Assembly: GCA_019359675.1 (NCBI GenBank) | Contig: JAHHGX010000069.1 | Span: forward strand, 1-64,000 | Length of the DNA: 64,000 nt | Origin: Calothrix sp. FI2-JRJ7 | GTDB lineage: Bacteria; Cyanobacteriota; Cyanobacteriia; Cyanobacteriales; Nostocaceae | Reading direction: 5' to 3' | Part shown: piece by piece, positions 1 through 10,900 of the stretch | How positions within the stretch are numbered: the stretch's first letter is position 1 | How the letters are laid out: each line of letters starts with the position of its first letter | Made by a program: the position numbers and the translations under genes | Notes under the pieces: generated by a model | The model's database searches: none | The model's input: the letters and a program-made list of their open reading frames with translations, nothing else | Told to the model about the DNA's origin: nothing

Positions 1-25
1 CGCCAGTCATGTAGATGCATGAATT

Positions 26-115
26 TTAGGTAATCTTACCTTTTTGTCTTGCACGTGGGTATATTCCTTTGGTCTGATAATCTTCAAGTGTCAGCTTTCC
101 TTTCTTTTTCAGCAT
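26..115 (-). CDS. Possible 29-codon ORF or gene remnant
   Basis: A short ATG-to-TAA reading frame of 29 codons, rich in Lys and Arg and containing LTLEDYQTKGIYPRARQ. I do not recognise a family. It could be a real basic mini-protein or the N-terminal stub of a broken gene. There is no obvious ribosome binding site and no coding neighbour in the same direction. Coding status is very uncertain. Confidence 0.2.
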   Translation of the reverse strand: MLKKKGKLTLEDYQTKGIYPRARQKGKIT

Positions 116-564
116 GCCCTAATTATTATTAGCATTATTGAGCTGCGAACTAATTCTTGGCACAGGAAGCTATAAAACGTTCTTATGTTTGATACGGCGC
201 CTGTAAATTTTTTGTAGCAATCAAAAGGGCGCATAATTACTGACTATAATTTATATTAAATATATAAGTATTTAGATACTTATATATTTAAATACCTAAA
301 TAATTACTTAATGGTGTTTATGAAATTAAGGGCAATAGTATAACTTGAAAATTGTACTAAAAAAACAATAGTGACTTTTCGGTAAGGAAACATTTGAAAA
401 TAGTAGAAAAGGTAGGTGCCGAAAATTATTTTAAGAGAGATTATTGAAGTATAGTTTATTTCGGTCTTTGCCCAGATGAAGGTGTAGTTTTCCCGCAGGG
501 TAGAATCTCGCTTATCTTCAAAATTTTGAGATGCTTCACTGCGGGACTTATGACATTGTTAGGT
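116..564. other. AT-rich non-coding region
   Basis: No convincing gene. It contains a perfect AT-only inverted repeat at 261-286 (10-base arms tatataagta/tacttatata with a 6-base loop). At 487-503 it has the string agttttcccgcagggtag, which recurs in the repeat cluster near 37.4 kb. One GGCGCC lies near 195. Confidence 0.5.
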
Positions 565-1488
565 TTATTTTTGGTTTTGAAAGTTATCGATTGCGGCTCT
601 AAGATTGCCTTGATGTTGTAATAATAATTGTTCTCCTGCTTGTTTGTCTAAGTTAGTTGAGTGCATTAATAGTGCAAGTTTTACCCATTTGCCGCTATTT
701 TCAAGGAGTGAGTTTGCTGCGTCGCGACCTAAACCTGTAAGGTCTTGAAGTATGCGTAATGCACGGTCACGCAGTTTGTTGTTTGTGACTGCGACATCGA
801 CCATGCGGTTGCCGTAAACTTTACCTAGACGCACCATTGTACCTGTTGACAGAATGTTTAAGGCTAGTTTTGTGACTGTACCTGCTTTTAAACGGGTTGA
901 CCCTGCTAGTATTTCGGGCCCAGTTAATAAGCGAATATCGATGTCAACGTCTGCTTTTACTTGCTCTGCTGGTACACAAGCTATAAATATTGTTGTGGCG
1001 CCGCGCGTTTTTGCTGCTTTCAATGCTCCGTGAACATACGGTGTTGTGCCACCTGCTGTGATACCAACTACTGCGTCATTTTTACTTACATTACGTTCGA
1101 CCATTGCAGTTTCTCCATCTTCTGCACGGTCTTCTAAATCTTCTGAACTACGAACTAAGGCATCATTCCCACCTGCTATTATCCCTTGTACTAGTTCTGG
1201 AGGTGTGCAAAAAGTTGGCGGACATTCTGCTGCGTCTAATACTCCTAACCTTCCTGAAGTTCCTGCACCAATGTAAAATAGGCGCCCACCTAAACTTAAA
1301 CCTGCTGCAATACGTTCAATTGCTTCTGCTAGTTCGTGTTTAGCTGCTGCAACTGCGTCAATAGCGCGTTGGTCTTCTGCATTAAATAACTCTACAAACT
1401 CAAGCGAACTTAGCTGGTCTAAGTTTAAACTGTTGGGGTTAACTTGCTCCGTCAAAAGATGCCCACGTTCTTGTAAAAAATTTGTCAT
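565..1488 (-). CDS. murQ: N-acetylmuramic acid 6-phosphate etherase
   Basis: MurQ cleaves the lactyl ether of MurNAc-6-phosphate to GlcNAc-6-phosphate and D-lactate during cytoplasmic cell-wall recycling. The 307-residue product has a SIS fold with the signature GRLFYIGAGTSGRLG, then DAAECPPTF and the second sugar-phosphate motif GITAGGTTPYV. The open frame extends 16 codons upstream to 1536, but family members begin MTNFLQERGHLLTEQ, so I place the start at 1488. The DUF3110 gene ends 63 bases upstream on the same strand, so the two may be co-transcribed. Length and motifs are normal. Confidence 0.95.
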   Translation of the reverse strand: MTNFLQERGHLLTEQVNPNSLNLDQLSSLEFVELFNAEDQRAIDAVAAAKHELAEAIERIAAGLSLGGRLFYIGAGTSGRLGVLDAAECPPTFCTPPELVQGIIAGGNDALVRSSEDLEDRAEDGETAMVERNVSKNDAVVGITAGGTTPYVHGALKAAKTRGATTIFIACVPAEQVKADVDIDIRLLTGPEILAGSTRLKAGTVTKLALNILSTGTMVRLGKVYGNRMVDVAVTNNKLRDRALRILQDLTGLGRDAANSLLENSGKWVKLALLMHSTNLDKQAGEQLLLQHQGNLRAAIDNFQNQK

Positions 1489-1551
1489 GTCTTTATTACT
1501 AGTAGTTTGGTATGGGTAGGGAAGTGAGAAATACACACTTCCCTTTTACAT

Positions 1552-1959
1552 TCAAATCAATCCTTCCAGTCGGCGCCTAATGTTATCTAGTTCGCTATCG
1601 GCAATATCACTTGCATTCGATTGTTGTTGATTGGAAGCATCAGCATTTTTACTTGAGTTATCTGCATTGGGGTCCCAGTCGGTTTCTTCCACATTTAGCT
1701 CAGGAGGAATTGCTAAAGCGCCATTTGAAGGCACAACTTCATAGTCGTAATCCATCTCAGAGCAAAATCCTTCCACTTCTTGGGAATCAATAGGCTCAAC
1801 GGTGGGTACAGGAAAATCCTGAGCCTCAAGCAGCATCGCAAAACGTTCGGCATCGTCGCTTGACTCGAACATTAGCACCTTGTTACGGTCGCCAACTCGA
1901 ATCGTGTGGATACCCTCGTCATCAGTCCGAGCATTAAAAAGTAACACGAAGACACGCAT
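1552..1959 (-). CDS. DUF3110 domain protein
   Basis: A 135-residue protein of the cyanobacterial/plastid DUF3110 family, whose function is unknown. The conserved N-terminal part (MRVFVLLFNARTDDEGIHT) is followed by a conserved acidic stretch (SEMDYDYEVVP, about residues 67-77). The Asn/Gln/Ser-rich tail (about residues 92-120) looks disordered. The ATG at 1959 fits the family N-terminus. It lies upstream of murQ on the same strand. The family match is firm, but no reaction can be assigned. Confidence 0.85.
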   Translation of the reverse strand: MRVFVLLFNARTDDEGIHTIRVGDRNKVLMFESSDDAERFAMLLEAQDFPVPTVEPIDSQEVEGFCSEMDYDYEVVPSNGALAIPPELNVEETDWDPNADNSSKNADASNQQQSNASDIADSELDNIRRRLEGLI

Positions 1960-2392
1960 TTTCTGTAGTCACCAGTCCTTTCTAAATTCACCTCATCAAT
2001 ATTAAAGTTTAAAGAGCCTAAACGCTTATAGCTATGTGAAACAATTACCACTTTTTTTGTATTTTTCCCGACGATAATATTTTATGGCGCATACTAAAGA
2101 AACCGGGTTTCTTCGACAAACGCGGTTTCTGGGTACTGAAGGTTCACTCAATTACAGCACAATCTTACACTACCCAACCAGTGACTGAACTTTATGCTAA
2201 CCTGTAGGTCGTTATAAATATTTATTTAATTTTACAGGCAACTAATGTATGTTCTCCCAAAATCTCAAATAGGTTTGTATTCTGGTAGATGGCATTATTC
2301 TCTCATAACATGGGTCTAGCAGGCTCTTGGGCATGTTTTTTTGATGCAGTTTGTGTTCTGGCAGTAAAAAGGCGATTAAATAGTAAACTCAT
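1960..2392. other. Intergenic region with palindromic repeat
   Basis: Divergent promoter region between the DUF3110 gene and tamB. At 2096-2134 it holds a repeat built from aaagaaaccgggtttctt and cgcggtttctgggt. This belongs to the GAAACCGGGTTTC family also present near 23.2 kb and 37.2 kb. No other gene is visible. Confidence 0.6.
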
Positions 2393-5300
2393 ATGACTAA
2401 TCCCAATCGCGATAGTAAATCTAAGCCTGTAAAAGCTCAACGGTTCTGGTTCATGTTGTTGACCCGCAGTGGTATCGCTGCTGGTATTTCGCTGCTTGGA
2501 CTTGCGGGGTTTGGGTCGTGGCGGTTGTGGAAATTTGTTAAGGAAGATTTAACGCCTATAGCTTCACAAAGCGTTACTACCGCGCTCAACCGTCCCGTCA
2601 AGTTAGGCGCCGTTCAAGGTTTCTCGTTTGGCACAGTAAAATTTGGCGCCTCGTCTATTCCTGCTACACCCAATGACCCAGACAACGGAACTGTTGAATC
2701 TGTCGATGTTACTTTTGACCTGCTGCAACTGCTTTTAAGTAGGCGCCTTAAACTTGATGTAACCCTTGTTAATCCTAGTCTTTATATTGAACAAGACGGG
2801 CAAGGACGTTGGATAACTACAAAAATTCAGCCTCCTGGTAAAAACGCACCCTTTAAAACTGACCTTGATAAAATACGCTTTCGTAACGGTAATTTAGTAT
2901 TGGCGCCATTACATACAAAAAAGCAACTCTCATTCGCTGACCTTAACGGTGTTGCCGACTTATTAGAAAATAACCAACTCGTTAAATATGAGGTAGGTGG
3001 TAAAGCAGTTAATGGGGGTAGCGTGTTTGTTCGTGGCGAAACACGTCCTCAAACTATACAACATAAATTAAACCTACAGGTCGAAGATTTACTGGCAGAA
3101 GATGTTACAACTTTGGTTAAGTTACCGCTAGATTTACAGTCAGGAAAAGTCAAAAAAGCTGACTTAGACATCGAAGCACAGCCACTTAAGCCAACTTTAT
3201 TGCATGGCAATGCGACTGTAGAGGGGGTTAAAGCTGCTGTCGCACGCTTGCCACGACCTTTTGTAAATGCCCGTGGGTCACTTAGTTTCGATAAAACAGA
3301 AGTCAAGTTAGAAAATGTCATTGCGTCTTACGGTAAAGTACCGTTGTTGGCAAATGGAACTATTGACAGAAAAACTGGTTATAATTTAGGCGCCCGTATA
3401 AACGAAGTCAGTGCTGCCAATGTTCAAGAAACTCTAAAATTAAAACTACCTGTTCCTGTTGTTGCTTCGTTGAATGCAGATTTACTGGTGACAGGAGAAA
3501 TTGATAGTCCAGTACTTTTGGGTCAAGGCAATACAGTCAAAACCGCCAAAATAGATAAAGTTGACTTTGATAACCTCGGCGCCAAGTTTGAATTTTTACC
3601 GCGTTTACAAAAAATCACTTTTACAGATATTCAAGGTAAAGCTACTCTAGGTGGTGTTTTGACGGGTACAGGTGTAGTAACAATCGGTCAAAACCCCCAA
3701 GTCAATTTTAACGTTACTGCTAAAAATGTACCCGGAGATGCAATTGCTCAGATATATAATATTAATCCTAACTTTCAAATTGGTGCTGTTGCCGCTACTG
3801 CACAACTAAGCGGGGCGCCTGGAAATGTTCAAACAGTGGTACAGTGGCAGTCTCCTAACGGTACATATCCTGGTACCGGAGAAACTACCGTTTATTCCGA
3901 CCGCTCCTTTACATTTCGTAATGTTAATTTGAATGTCGCAGGTGGTAAAGTTCAAGCTGCGGGAAGGTGGGCAAATCAACAGTGGCAAGTTACCGCTGAT
4001 ACTTCGGGTATACCTGTTGAACGCTTTGTAAATAAGGAACAATTAGAAAACGTTAATATAGAAGGTGTAAAATTTAACGGTAGGTTATTAGCTTCAGGCT
4101 CAACGGCGCCGTTTAAAATTGCTAATGTCCAATCAGAAAATGCTGGTATGGAACTTGGTGGTGGAAGAGTTGCGATTAAAAATGTTAAGTTTGATGAGCA
4201 AAACTTTGCCGCTCAGTTTGTCGCCAATAACGTTAGATTATCGCGTGTTCTCAAACAATCGGCGCCTGTTTTACAAAATCCTTTAGCTGGTACGTTTCAA
4301 ATCGCAGGCAATCGCGATAATATTACCCTGAAAACAATTCAAGGTACAGGCAATGCGGTTTTGAACGTTGGAGGAGGTACGGTAGGTGTTAATAATATTC
4401 AACTGGCTGATGGCGCCTATCAAGCTCAACTACAAATTAATGACTCTAACGTTCAAGAGTTAGCACAAGTACCAAATATAGTCCAGGGTCGAGTTACAGG
4501 TAACTTTCAAGTTGCAGGAACCGTTGACTCGTTCCAACTACCTGCCATACAAGCAAAAGGTATCGGACGTTTGAATGTAGACGGTGGTTCTTTCAATGCA
4601 ACTAATATTGTACTTGATAAAGGGCGTTATACTGCAAAAGTTGAAGCGAATAATGTGCGTTTGCAGCGTTATGCAAAAGTACCAACTTTAGTTGAGTCTG
4701 GTTTAGATGGTTTATTTGACGTTACAGGTACGGTTGACTCTTTCAAACTAGAGGACATTCAACTTAGTGGTACAGGAAAAGTTAAATACGCTGGTGGTGA
4801 CGTAACTGCGTCGAATATTCAACTAGATAAAGGTCGCTATCAAGCTGCTGTCAATGCATCTGATGTACAACTAAAGCGTATTAACCCACAGCTAGAGGGA
4901 CTACTTGTTGGTAATTTACAAGTTGCGGGTGCGGTTAATGATATTAGTCTTGCGAATATAGCAGCAGTTGGTAAAGTTGGACTTTCTCAAGGGTTGGCAG
5001 GTATTGAACAACCTTTGGCAGCAGATATTGGTTGGAATGGTACAAAGTTAACTGTTCAACGTGCAACTTCACGAGATGTGACGGCAACTGGGTATGTTAT
5101 GGTTAATGCCAAAAATCCCAATACCCCAGAAATTACTGATTTAAATTTGGATGTAATCGCTAAAAATTATAACCTTTTAAATTTACCAGCAAAGTTACCA
5201 AATGCAATCGCGTTAGCTGGTTTAGCTGATTTTAATGGTAAAATTACTGGGCGCCTGCCTGTACCAAATCTCAATGGACAAGTAGCATTACGTAATTTGA

Positions 5301-8032
5301 ATGTAAATAAATTTGCTTTTGATGTTTTAACAGGAAGTTTAGTAAGCGAACGTGGCAACGGTTTAAAATTAGACGTAGTTGGAACACAAGACCGCATTGC
5401 CTTAAATTTAGATGCTAATAACCGTCCCAAAGATTTTAATATACGTTGGAAACAAGCGACAGCAACAGGAATTGCCAGGGGTGATAATTTAGATGTCAAA
5501 GTTGATAATTTTCCACTTTTAGCTTTAAATATTTCTCCCCCTGCAAATGGATTAATTGGTAAGGGTAGTGTTGCTGGGACTTTAACTGGAAATTTTGTAG
5601 TTAACCCCAACACTTTAACCGGAAATGGAAATATTGCAGTTGCTAATCCTCAAGTTGGAACTATTAGAGGTAATAGTTTAAGTGCAAATTTTGCTTATAA
5701 CAACGGCGCCTTAACGCTTGAAAATAGTATCTTCAAGAAAAATAATAGTACTTATAGCTTTGCTGGTACTGTAGTACAGAATACTCCAATTCCAAAAATT
5801 CAAGGTAAACTGGCAGTTGCTCAAGGTAACATTCAAGACGTTTTAACTACATTACAAATCTTTGAAGTGCAAGATTTCCAACGTGGTTTAACAGAACCAT
5901 CATATGGCAATGCCGCAAATCTGAGTGGTACAAGTGCTGTGGGTGTGCAAAACCAACCAGCACTTACTCAAATAAAACGTTTCTCCGAAATTCAAGCATT
6001 ACTAGAAAAACAGCAATCTGATAAACGTGCATCTTCACCTTTGCCCGAATTAGCAGATTTAGTAGGAACTTTCAACGGCGAAGTCACATTTGATACTGCT
6101 TCTAGTAATGGATTAAAAGCAGACTTTAAAATTAATGGTCAAGACTTTGCTTGGGGGCGCCCTCTGGACGAAGACCGTTATTTTGGCGCCCAGCAAATAA
6201 TTGCTCAAGGTAGCTTTGATGATGGAGTATTACGACTGCAACCCCTGCGAGTCGAGTCAAAAAATCGTCTACTAGCTTTTGTGGGTAGTGTTGGGGGCAA
6301 AGAACAGTCGGGACAATTGCAAGTAACCAATTTTCCTGTAAAATTTCTAAATAACTTCGTCAAGCTGCCTGTAGGGTTAACAGGAAATCTCAGCGGACAA
6401 GCAGCCATTGCTGGTAATATTCTTAACCCACAAGCTAAAGGAGATTTTTCAGTTAGCGAAGGCGCCTTAAATTCTAAAGGCGTTCAGTCTGCAAATGCCA
6501 GTTTTAGCTATAGTAATGGACGTTTAAATTTTAATAGCGAAGTTAATGTAGGTAACGCAGACCCTGTTACTATTAGAGGTGGCATTCCTTATCAATTTCC
6601 AACTGCAATTGCCCCACCAGAAAATAATAAAATTGACCTTGATGTCAAAGTTAAAAATAAAGGGTTGGCAGTGATAAACTTGTTAACCAACCAAGTCAAA
6701 TATGAAGATGGACAAGGAGAAGTTGATTTAAAAGTACAAGGTGATGGTAAGCAGCTTATTCTAAATGGAATTGCAAACCTCAATAAAGCTACATTTAGCT
6801 CACCAACAATACCTGGTAATATTACTGATGTTGCAGGTCAAATAAAATTTGATTTCGACCGTATCATCGTTGATAATTTACAAGGAACATTTAGCCGAGG
6901 CAACGTTAAAGCAATTGGTGAAATTCCTATATCGGACACAACACTTCAAATCAGTAATCCCTTAACACTTACCCTTGACCGTATCGCGTTAAATTTGAAA
7001 AGCTTATATCAAGGTAACGTCAGTGGTGGTTTACAGCTAACTGGCTCTGCTCTCAACCCATTAATTGGTGGTAACATCGAACTTAGGAACGGTAAAGTAT
7101 TACTTGCTGAGTCAACGAACCTAAACCCGCAGCCAAACGATACCTTGCAGGAATTAACAACACTGCTCAAATCTCAAACACCTGAGCTACCAGAAACTTC
7201 GGAAACCGTTACACGTTTTAATAATTTACAAATCAAGCTTGGTAACAACGTTAGAATAACACGGGCGCCGATTCTCGATTTTATCGCAACTGGCGACCTT
7301 AACGTCACAGGCACAATCAACGACCCAGTGCCACAAGGAGTTATTAAACTAAAGGATGGAGGAGTTAATTTATTTACCACTCGCTTTAATTTAGCGCGTG
7401 GATATGAGCATACAGCAACTTTTAAAACAACTCAACCGCGTGACCCCGAACTAGATATTCAACTCTTTGCAAAAGTACTCGATATCGTTCAAAGTAGCGA
7501 TTTTAGCCGTAACATTACTGGACTAGCTGCATTAGAAAGCGTCCGTGTAGAAGCTAAAATTCAAGGACTCGCAAGTCAGCTAAACGAAAATCTCGAACTA
7601 ACTAGTTCACCAACACGCGGTCAAAACGAACTTGTTGCATTGCTTGGAGGTGGGTTTGTAGAAACTCAAGGTCGAGGTAGCGATAGTACATTAGGATTAA
7701 TTAATATTGCAGGTTCAGCCGTATTTAATAACTTTCAAAGTGCGTTTAACCAAATTGGTACAGCATTTGGTTTATCGGAGTTTCGCTTATTCCCGACTAT
7801 TATTACTCAAGACCCAGAAGCTGGTAAAAACTACACAAGCTTAGAACTTGCCGCAGAAGCAGGTGTAGACATTTCGCCAAAAGTCTCAGCTTCCGCACTC
7901 AAAATATTAACAACTAATGACCCAATTCAATGGGGTTTAAACTATCGTATCAACAAAGAAATCCGCTTCCGCACCTCCACAAACTTATTCAACGACAACC
8001 GCGCAGTATTAGAATTTGAACGTAGGTTCTAA
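2393..8032 (+). CDS. tamB: TamB/DUF490 family inner-membrane-anchored translocation and assembly protein
   Basis: A 1879-residue AsmA/TamB-type bridge protein. The family spans the periplasm as a beta-rich groove and, with BamA/TamA-class partners, works in outer-membrane protein assembly or lipid transport. One N-terminal membrane anchor (about residues 20-46) is followed by a very long beta-repeat body. Residues about 590-860 contain four recognisable modules of about 75 residues with recurring GxVDSFxL and LDKGRYxA motifs. The C-terminal TamB domain (about 1430-1879) ends in aromatic LEFERRF, typical of the family. The ATG at 2393 immediately precedes a basic stretch and the anchor. A histidine kinase starts 20 bases downstream. 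No frameshift is seen despite the length. Confidence 0.9.
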   Translation: MTNPNRDSKSKPVKAQRFWFMLLTRSGIAAGISLLGLAGFGSWRLWKFVKEDLTPIASQSVTTALNRPVKLGAVQGFSFGTVKFGASSIPATPNDPDNGTVESVDVTFDLLQLLLSRRLKLDVTLVNPSLYIEQDGQGRWITTKIQPPGKNAPFKTDLDKIRFRNGNLVLAPLHTKKQLSFADLNGVADLLENNQLVKYEVGGKAVNGGSVFVRGETRPQTIQHKLNLQVEDLLAEDVTTLVKLPLDLQSGKVKKADLDIEAQPLKPTLLHGNATVEGVKAAVARLPRPFVNARGSLSFDKTEVKLENVIASYGKVPLLANGTIDRKTGYNLGARINEVSAANVQETLKLKLPVPVVASLNADLLVTGEIDSPVLLGQGNTVKTAKIDKVDFDNLGAKFEFLPRLQKITFTDIQGKATLGGVLTGTGVVTIGQNPQVNFNVTAKNVPGDAIAQIYNINPNFQIGAVAATAQLSGAPGNVQTVVQWQSPNGTYPGTGETTVYSDRSFTFRNVNLNVAGGKVQAAGRWANQQWQVTADTSGIPVERFVNKEQLENVNIEGVKFNGRLLASGSTAPFKIANVQSENAGMELGGGRVAIKNVKFDEQNFAAQFVANNVRLSRVLKQSAPVLQNPLAGTFQIAGNRDNITLKTIQGTGNAVLNVGGGTVGVNNIQLADGAYQAQLQINDSNVQELAQVPNIVQGRVTGNFQVAGTVDSFQLPAIQAKGIGRLNVDGGSFNATNIVLDKGRYTAKVEANNVRLQRYAKVPTLVESGLDGLFDVTGTVDSFKLEDIQLSGTGKVKYAGGDVTASNIQLDKGRYQAAVNASDVQLKRINPQLEGLLVGNLQVAGAVNDISLANIAAVGKVGLSQGLAGIEQPLAADIGWNGTKLTVQRATSRDVTATGYVMVNAKNPNTPEITDLNLDVIAKNYNLLNLPAKLPNAIALAGLADFNGKITGRLPVPNLNGQVALRNLNVNKFAFDVLTGSLVSERGNGLKLDVVGTQDRIALNLDANNRPKDFNIRWKQATATGIARGDNLDVKVDNFPLLALNISPPANGLIGKGSVAGTLTGNFVVNPNTLTGNGNIAVANPQVGTIRGNSLSANFAYNNGALTLENSIFKKNNSTYSFAGTVVQNTPIPKIQGKLAVAQGNIQDVLTTLQIFEVQDFQRGLTEPSYGNAANLSGTSAVGVQNQPALTQIKRFSEIQALLEKQQSDKRASSPLPELADLVGTFNGEVTFDTASSNGLKADFKINGQDFAWGRPLDEDRYFGAQQIIAQGSFDDGVLRLQPLRVESKNRLLAFVGSVGGKEQSGQLQVTNFPVKFLNNFVKLPVGLTGNLSGQAAIAGNILNPQAKGDFSVSEGALNSKGVQSANASFSYSNGRLNFNSEVNVGNADPVTIRGGIPYQFPTAIAPPENNKIDLDVKVKNKGLAVINLLTNQVKYEDGQGEVDLKVQGDGKQLILNGIANLNKATFSSPTIPGNITDVAGQIKFDFDRIIVDNLQGTFSRGNVKAIGEIPISDTTLQISNPLTLTLDRIALNLKSLYQGNVSGGLQLTGSALNPLIGGNIELRNGKVLLAESTNLNPQPNDTLQELTTLLKSQTPELPETSETVTRFNNLQIKLGNNVRITRAPILDFIATGDLNVTGTINDPVPQGVIKLKDGGVNLFTTRFNLARGYEHTATFKTTQPRDPELDIQLFAKVLDIVQSSDFSRNITGLAALESVRVEAKIQGLASQLNENLELTSSPTRGQNELVALLGGGFVETQGRGSDSTLGLINIAGSAVFNNFQSAFNQIGTAFGLSEFRLFPTIITQDPEAGKNYTSLELAAEAGVDISPKVSASALKILTTNDPIQWGLNYRINKEIRFRTSTNLFNDNRAVLEFERRF

Positions 8033-8052
8033 AAATAAAACTTTAACTAACT

Positions 8053-9468
8053 GTGCTGTGTATAAATGACCTCTTAAAGCTAAAATTATTTCAACACCTG
8101 CCTCAGCATCGTCTCGACTGGGTGTGTGAGCGCGCATCTCTTTTGGAACTAGAAGCAGGCGAAATTTTAGTTAGCGAAGGAGATGTAGGACGAGGTTTTT
8201 GTATATTATCTTCTGGTCGAATGGGTATAACTCGCCGCAGCGAAGGAGTAGAAATGCCTATAGGACAACACGAGGCGCCAGAGTTTTTCGGAGAAGTCCA
8301 AGTACTTACTGATGAAGTTGTACCTGTAACACTGCGCGCTTTAACTCCATGTCGGTTACATTTACTCTCACCAGAAGATTTTTTAGAATTACTCCATGAA
8401 TGTCGTGATTTTGAGCGCACTGTTTTTCGAGTTGTACAACGGCGCCTCGAAGGGTTAACATCATTTATTCGTCAGCGCGAGAAAATGGCAGCACTGGGTA
8501 CATTGTCTGCGGGGTTAGCGCATGAACTCAACAACCCAGCAGCAGCAGTAGTACGCACACTACAAAATGTTACTCCTGCCTTATTAGAATTACAGCGCAT
8601 GAATATGGTAGCAGGGCGAAACCAAATTGATGAAGAACATACTCAAGAATGGCTCAAAGTGCGTGATGCTGGCTACGATGCAATTCTTAACTCGCGTATC
8701 GATATTAATACAATAGCTGAACGTGAAGAAGAAATTCTCGAATGGCTCGAAGACTACGGAGTTGAGCAACCTTGGAAACTTGCTGAACCGTTAGCAGCAA
8801 GTGGAGTTGAAATTAGTACACTTAATAAATTAATCTCTAGATGGCGCCAGCACCCAACTGAGCTTCGAGATATGGGAATACGTTGGTTAGCGCTATCATT
8901 CGATGTAATGTCTATGATAAATAGTGGACTCAAAGGCACCGAGCGTATTTCTGAACTAGTACAAGTCATGAAATCATACTCGCATATGGATGAAGGCGCC
9001 GTTCAACAAGTAGATATACATCAAGGATTAGAAGATACGCTACGGTTATATGCCCATAAACTAAAACATGGCATTCAAATTCGCCGTAACTATAACTGTG
9101 AAGTTCCAAAAATCATGGCTTACGGCAGCGAACTCAACCAAGTTTGGACGAATCTAATTGAAAACGCCATAGATGCAATTACTGACAAAGGTGTAATAGA
9201 AATAACCACAAACTGCACTAATGAAAAAATTAAAATCGAAATAACCGACTCAGGTTCAGGCATCCCCCAAGAAATACAATCACGTATCTTTGAGCCATTT
9301 TTTACCACAAAATCTATAGGTCAAGGTTCTGGTTTGGGATTAGAAATGATAAGACGTATTATCGAAAACCGTCATCGTGGTAGCATCACCTTTACCTCAA
9401 AACCCGGAGAAACACGTTTCACCGTTTGTTTGCCTATCTCTACACCTACAACATCGGCGCCGTTCTAA
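8053..9468 (+). CDS. Histidine kinase with N-terminal cyclic-nucleotide-binding (Crp-like) domain
   Basis: A soluble 471-residue sensor kinase with no membrane segment. A cNMP-binding beta barrel occupies about residues 8-125 (GRGFCILSSGRMGI, EFFGEVQVL). It is joined to a dimerisation helix with phospho-acceptor His157 in LAHELNNP and a C-terminal HATPase domain with N box NLIENAIDAI, G1 DSGSGIP and G2 GSGLGLEM. The start is GTG at 8053, 20 bases after tamB, so it probably shares the tamB transcript. No cognate response regulator is adjacent. The family is clear, but the ligand (cAMP, cGMP or another) cannot be told from sequence. Confidence 0.9.
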   Translation: MLCINDLLKLKLFQHLPQHRLDWVCERASLLELEAGEILVSEGDVGRGFCILSSGRMGITRRSEGVEMPIGQHEAPEFFGEVQVLTDEVVPVTLRALTPCRLHLLSPEDFLELLHECRDFERTVFRVVQRRLEGLTSFIRQREKMAALGTLSAGLAHELNNPAAAVVRTLQNVTPALLELQRMNMVAGRNQIDEEHTQEWLKVRDAGYDAILNSRIDINTIAEREEEILEWLEDYGVEQPWKLAEPLAASGVEISTLNKLISRWRQHPTELRDMGIRWLALSFDVMSMINSGLKGTERISELVQVMKSYSHMDEGAVQQVDIHQGLEDTLRLYAHKLKHGIQIRRNYNCEVPKIMAYGSELNQVWTNLIENAIDAITDKGVIEITTNCTNEKIKIEITDSGSGIPQEIQSRIFEPFFTTKSIGQGSGLGLEMIRRIIENRHRGSITFTSKPGETRFTVCLPISTPTTSAPF

Positions 9469-9588
9469 AGGATTACTTAATAATTAACAATCAATTAAGA
9501 AATGATATGTCAGGAAAAACTAGTTATTGTTAGTTATACACAGCAAAGTGGGAATAATAAACCAACAACGATTTATTCAGGGATAGGA

Positions 9589-10868
9589 ATGACGATGATA
9601 CTATCTGGTTATCAAATAGGGGAGCAAGTTTACGCAGGTACTAGAACGCTCGTTTATCGTGGGGTGAGACAACAAGACCAAAAGCCTGTTGTTATCAAGC
9701 TACTACGGCGTGATTATCCTTCCGTTAGTGAATTAGTGCAATTTCGCAACCAATACACCATCACCAAAAATCTTGATAATGAAGGCATTGTTAGAACTTA
9801 CAGCTTAGAGAATTACCAAAATAGCTATGCATTGGTAATGGAAGACTTTGGTGGTATTTCTCTTAAAGAGTATACGAGCGCAACACCTATAAGCTTGGCT
9901 GATTTTTTCCCCATTGCTTTACAAATCGTTACCATTTTAAATGATTTATATCACCATAGAATCATTCACAAGGATATTAAACCTGCCAATATCCTAATAA
10001 ATCGAACTACAAAGCAAGTAAAGCTAATTGACTTTAGCATAGCTTCTTTACTTCAAGAGAAACACAAACTCCTAGTTGCCCTAACGTTTTAGAAGGAACT
10101 CTTGCATATATATCCCCCGAACAAACGGGAAGAATGAATAGGTTAGTAGATTGGCGTAGTGATTTTTACTCGTTAGGCGCCAGTTTCTACGAGCTACTAA
10201 CTGGACAATTACCGTTTACAACTAACGACCTAATGGAGTTAGTTTATTGTCATCTAGCAAAGGAGCCTCCACAAGCTACTACAATTAATACAGAGATTCC
10301 TATTGTTATCTCTAACATTGTTGCCAAACTGATGGCGAAAAATGCAGAAGACCGCTATCAAAGCGCTTTGGGGTTAAAGCATGATTTAGAGCAAGCGTAT
10401 TTAATATATAAAGAGACGGGAGAATTTACAAATTTTGAGTTAGGAAAGCGAGATATTCCTGACCGCTTTACCATTCCAGAAAAACTGTATGGTCGTGAAT
10501 GTGAAATAAAAACGTTGCTAACTGCCTTTGACCGTATAGCAAAACCATTTACTGAACTCAATCGGTCGGAAATGATATTAGTTGCGGGTTATTCTGGAGT
10601 TGGCAAAACCGCTATAATTAATGAAATTCATAGACCGATTGTACAGAAGAAAGGTTATTTTATTAAAGGTAAATATGACCAGTTTCAACGCAATATCCCT
10701 CTTTCTGGATTTGTACAAGCATTTCGTGATTTAATGCAGCAACTATTGAGTGAAAAAGATGCTCAATTACACTCATGGAAAAACAAAATTTTGGCAGAGC
10801 TAGGTGAGCAGAGCCAAGTAATTATAGACGTAATTCCAGAGCTTGAAGAAATACTTGGTAAACAATAA
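9589..10868 (+). pseudogene. Frameshifted and truncated Ser/Thr kinase-AAA signalling protein
   Basis: Five-prime remnant of the large cyanobacterial class that combines a Hanks kinase, an AAA ATPase, GAF and a histidine kinase (usually well over 1500 residues). The kinase starts at ATG 9589 and shows VVIKLLRR, IIHKDIKPANIL and LIDFSIAS. A single-base frameshift around 10052-10060 then leads to a stop at 10090. The other frame continues the same protein (NVLEGTLAYISPEQTGRMNR, DFYSLGASFYELLTG) into an AAA domain with Walker A GYSGVGKT. It stops at 10868 in mid-domain and the rest of the gene is gone. A sequencing error could explain the frameshift but not the truncation. Confidence 0.85.
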
Positions 10869-10900
10869 TACTTAGCCCTAACCGTATTACAATCACTACG

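Noticed and set aside
1046-1343. Plus-strand ORFs opposite murQ
   Set aside because: Antisense shadows of a well supported gene, with low-complexity Ser/Leu-rich translations and no family resemblance.
5167-5613. 148-codon minus-strand ORF inside tamB
   Set aside because: Antisense shadow with biased composition; the sense protein is a continuous TamB repeat.
10046-10134. Programmed frameshift in the kinase/AAA gene
   Set aside because: No slippery heptamer was evident at the shift, and the gene is also truncated downstream, so loss of function is the better reading.
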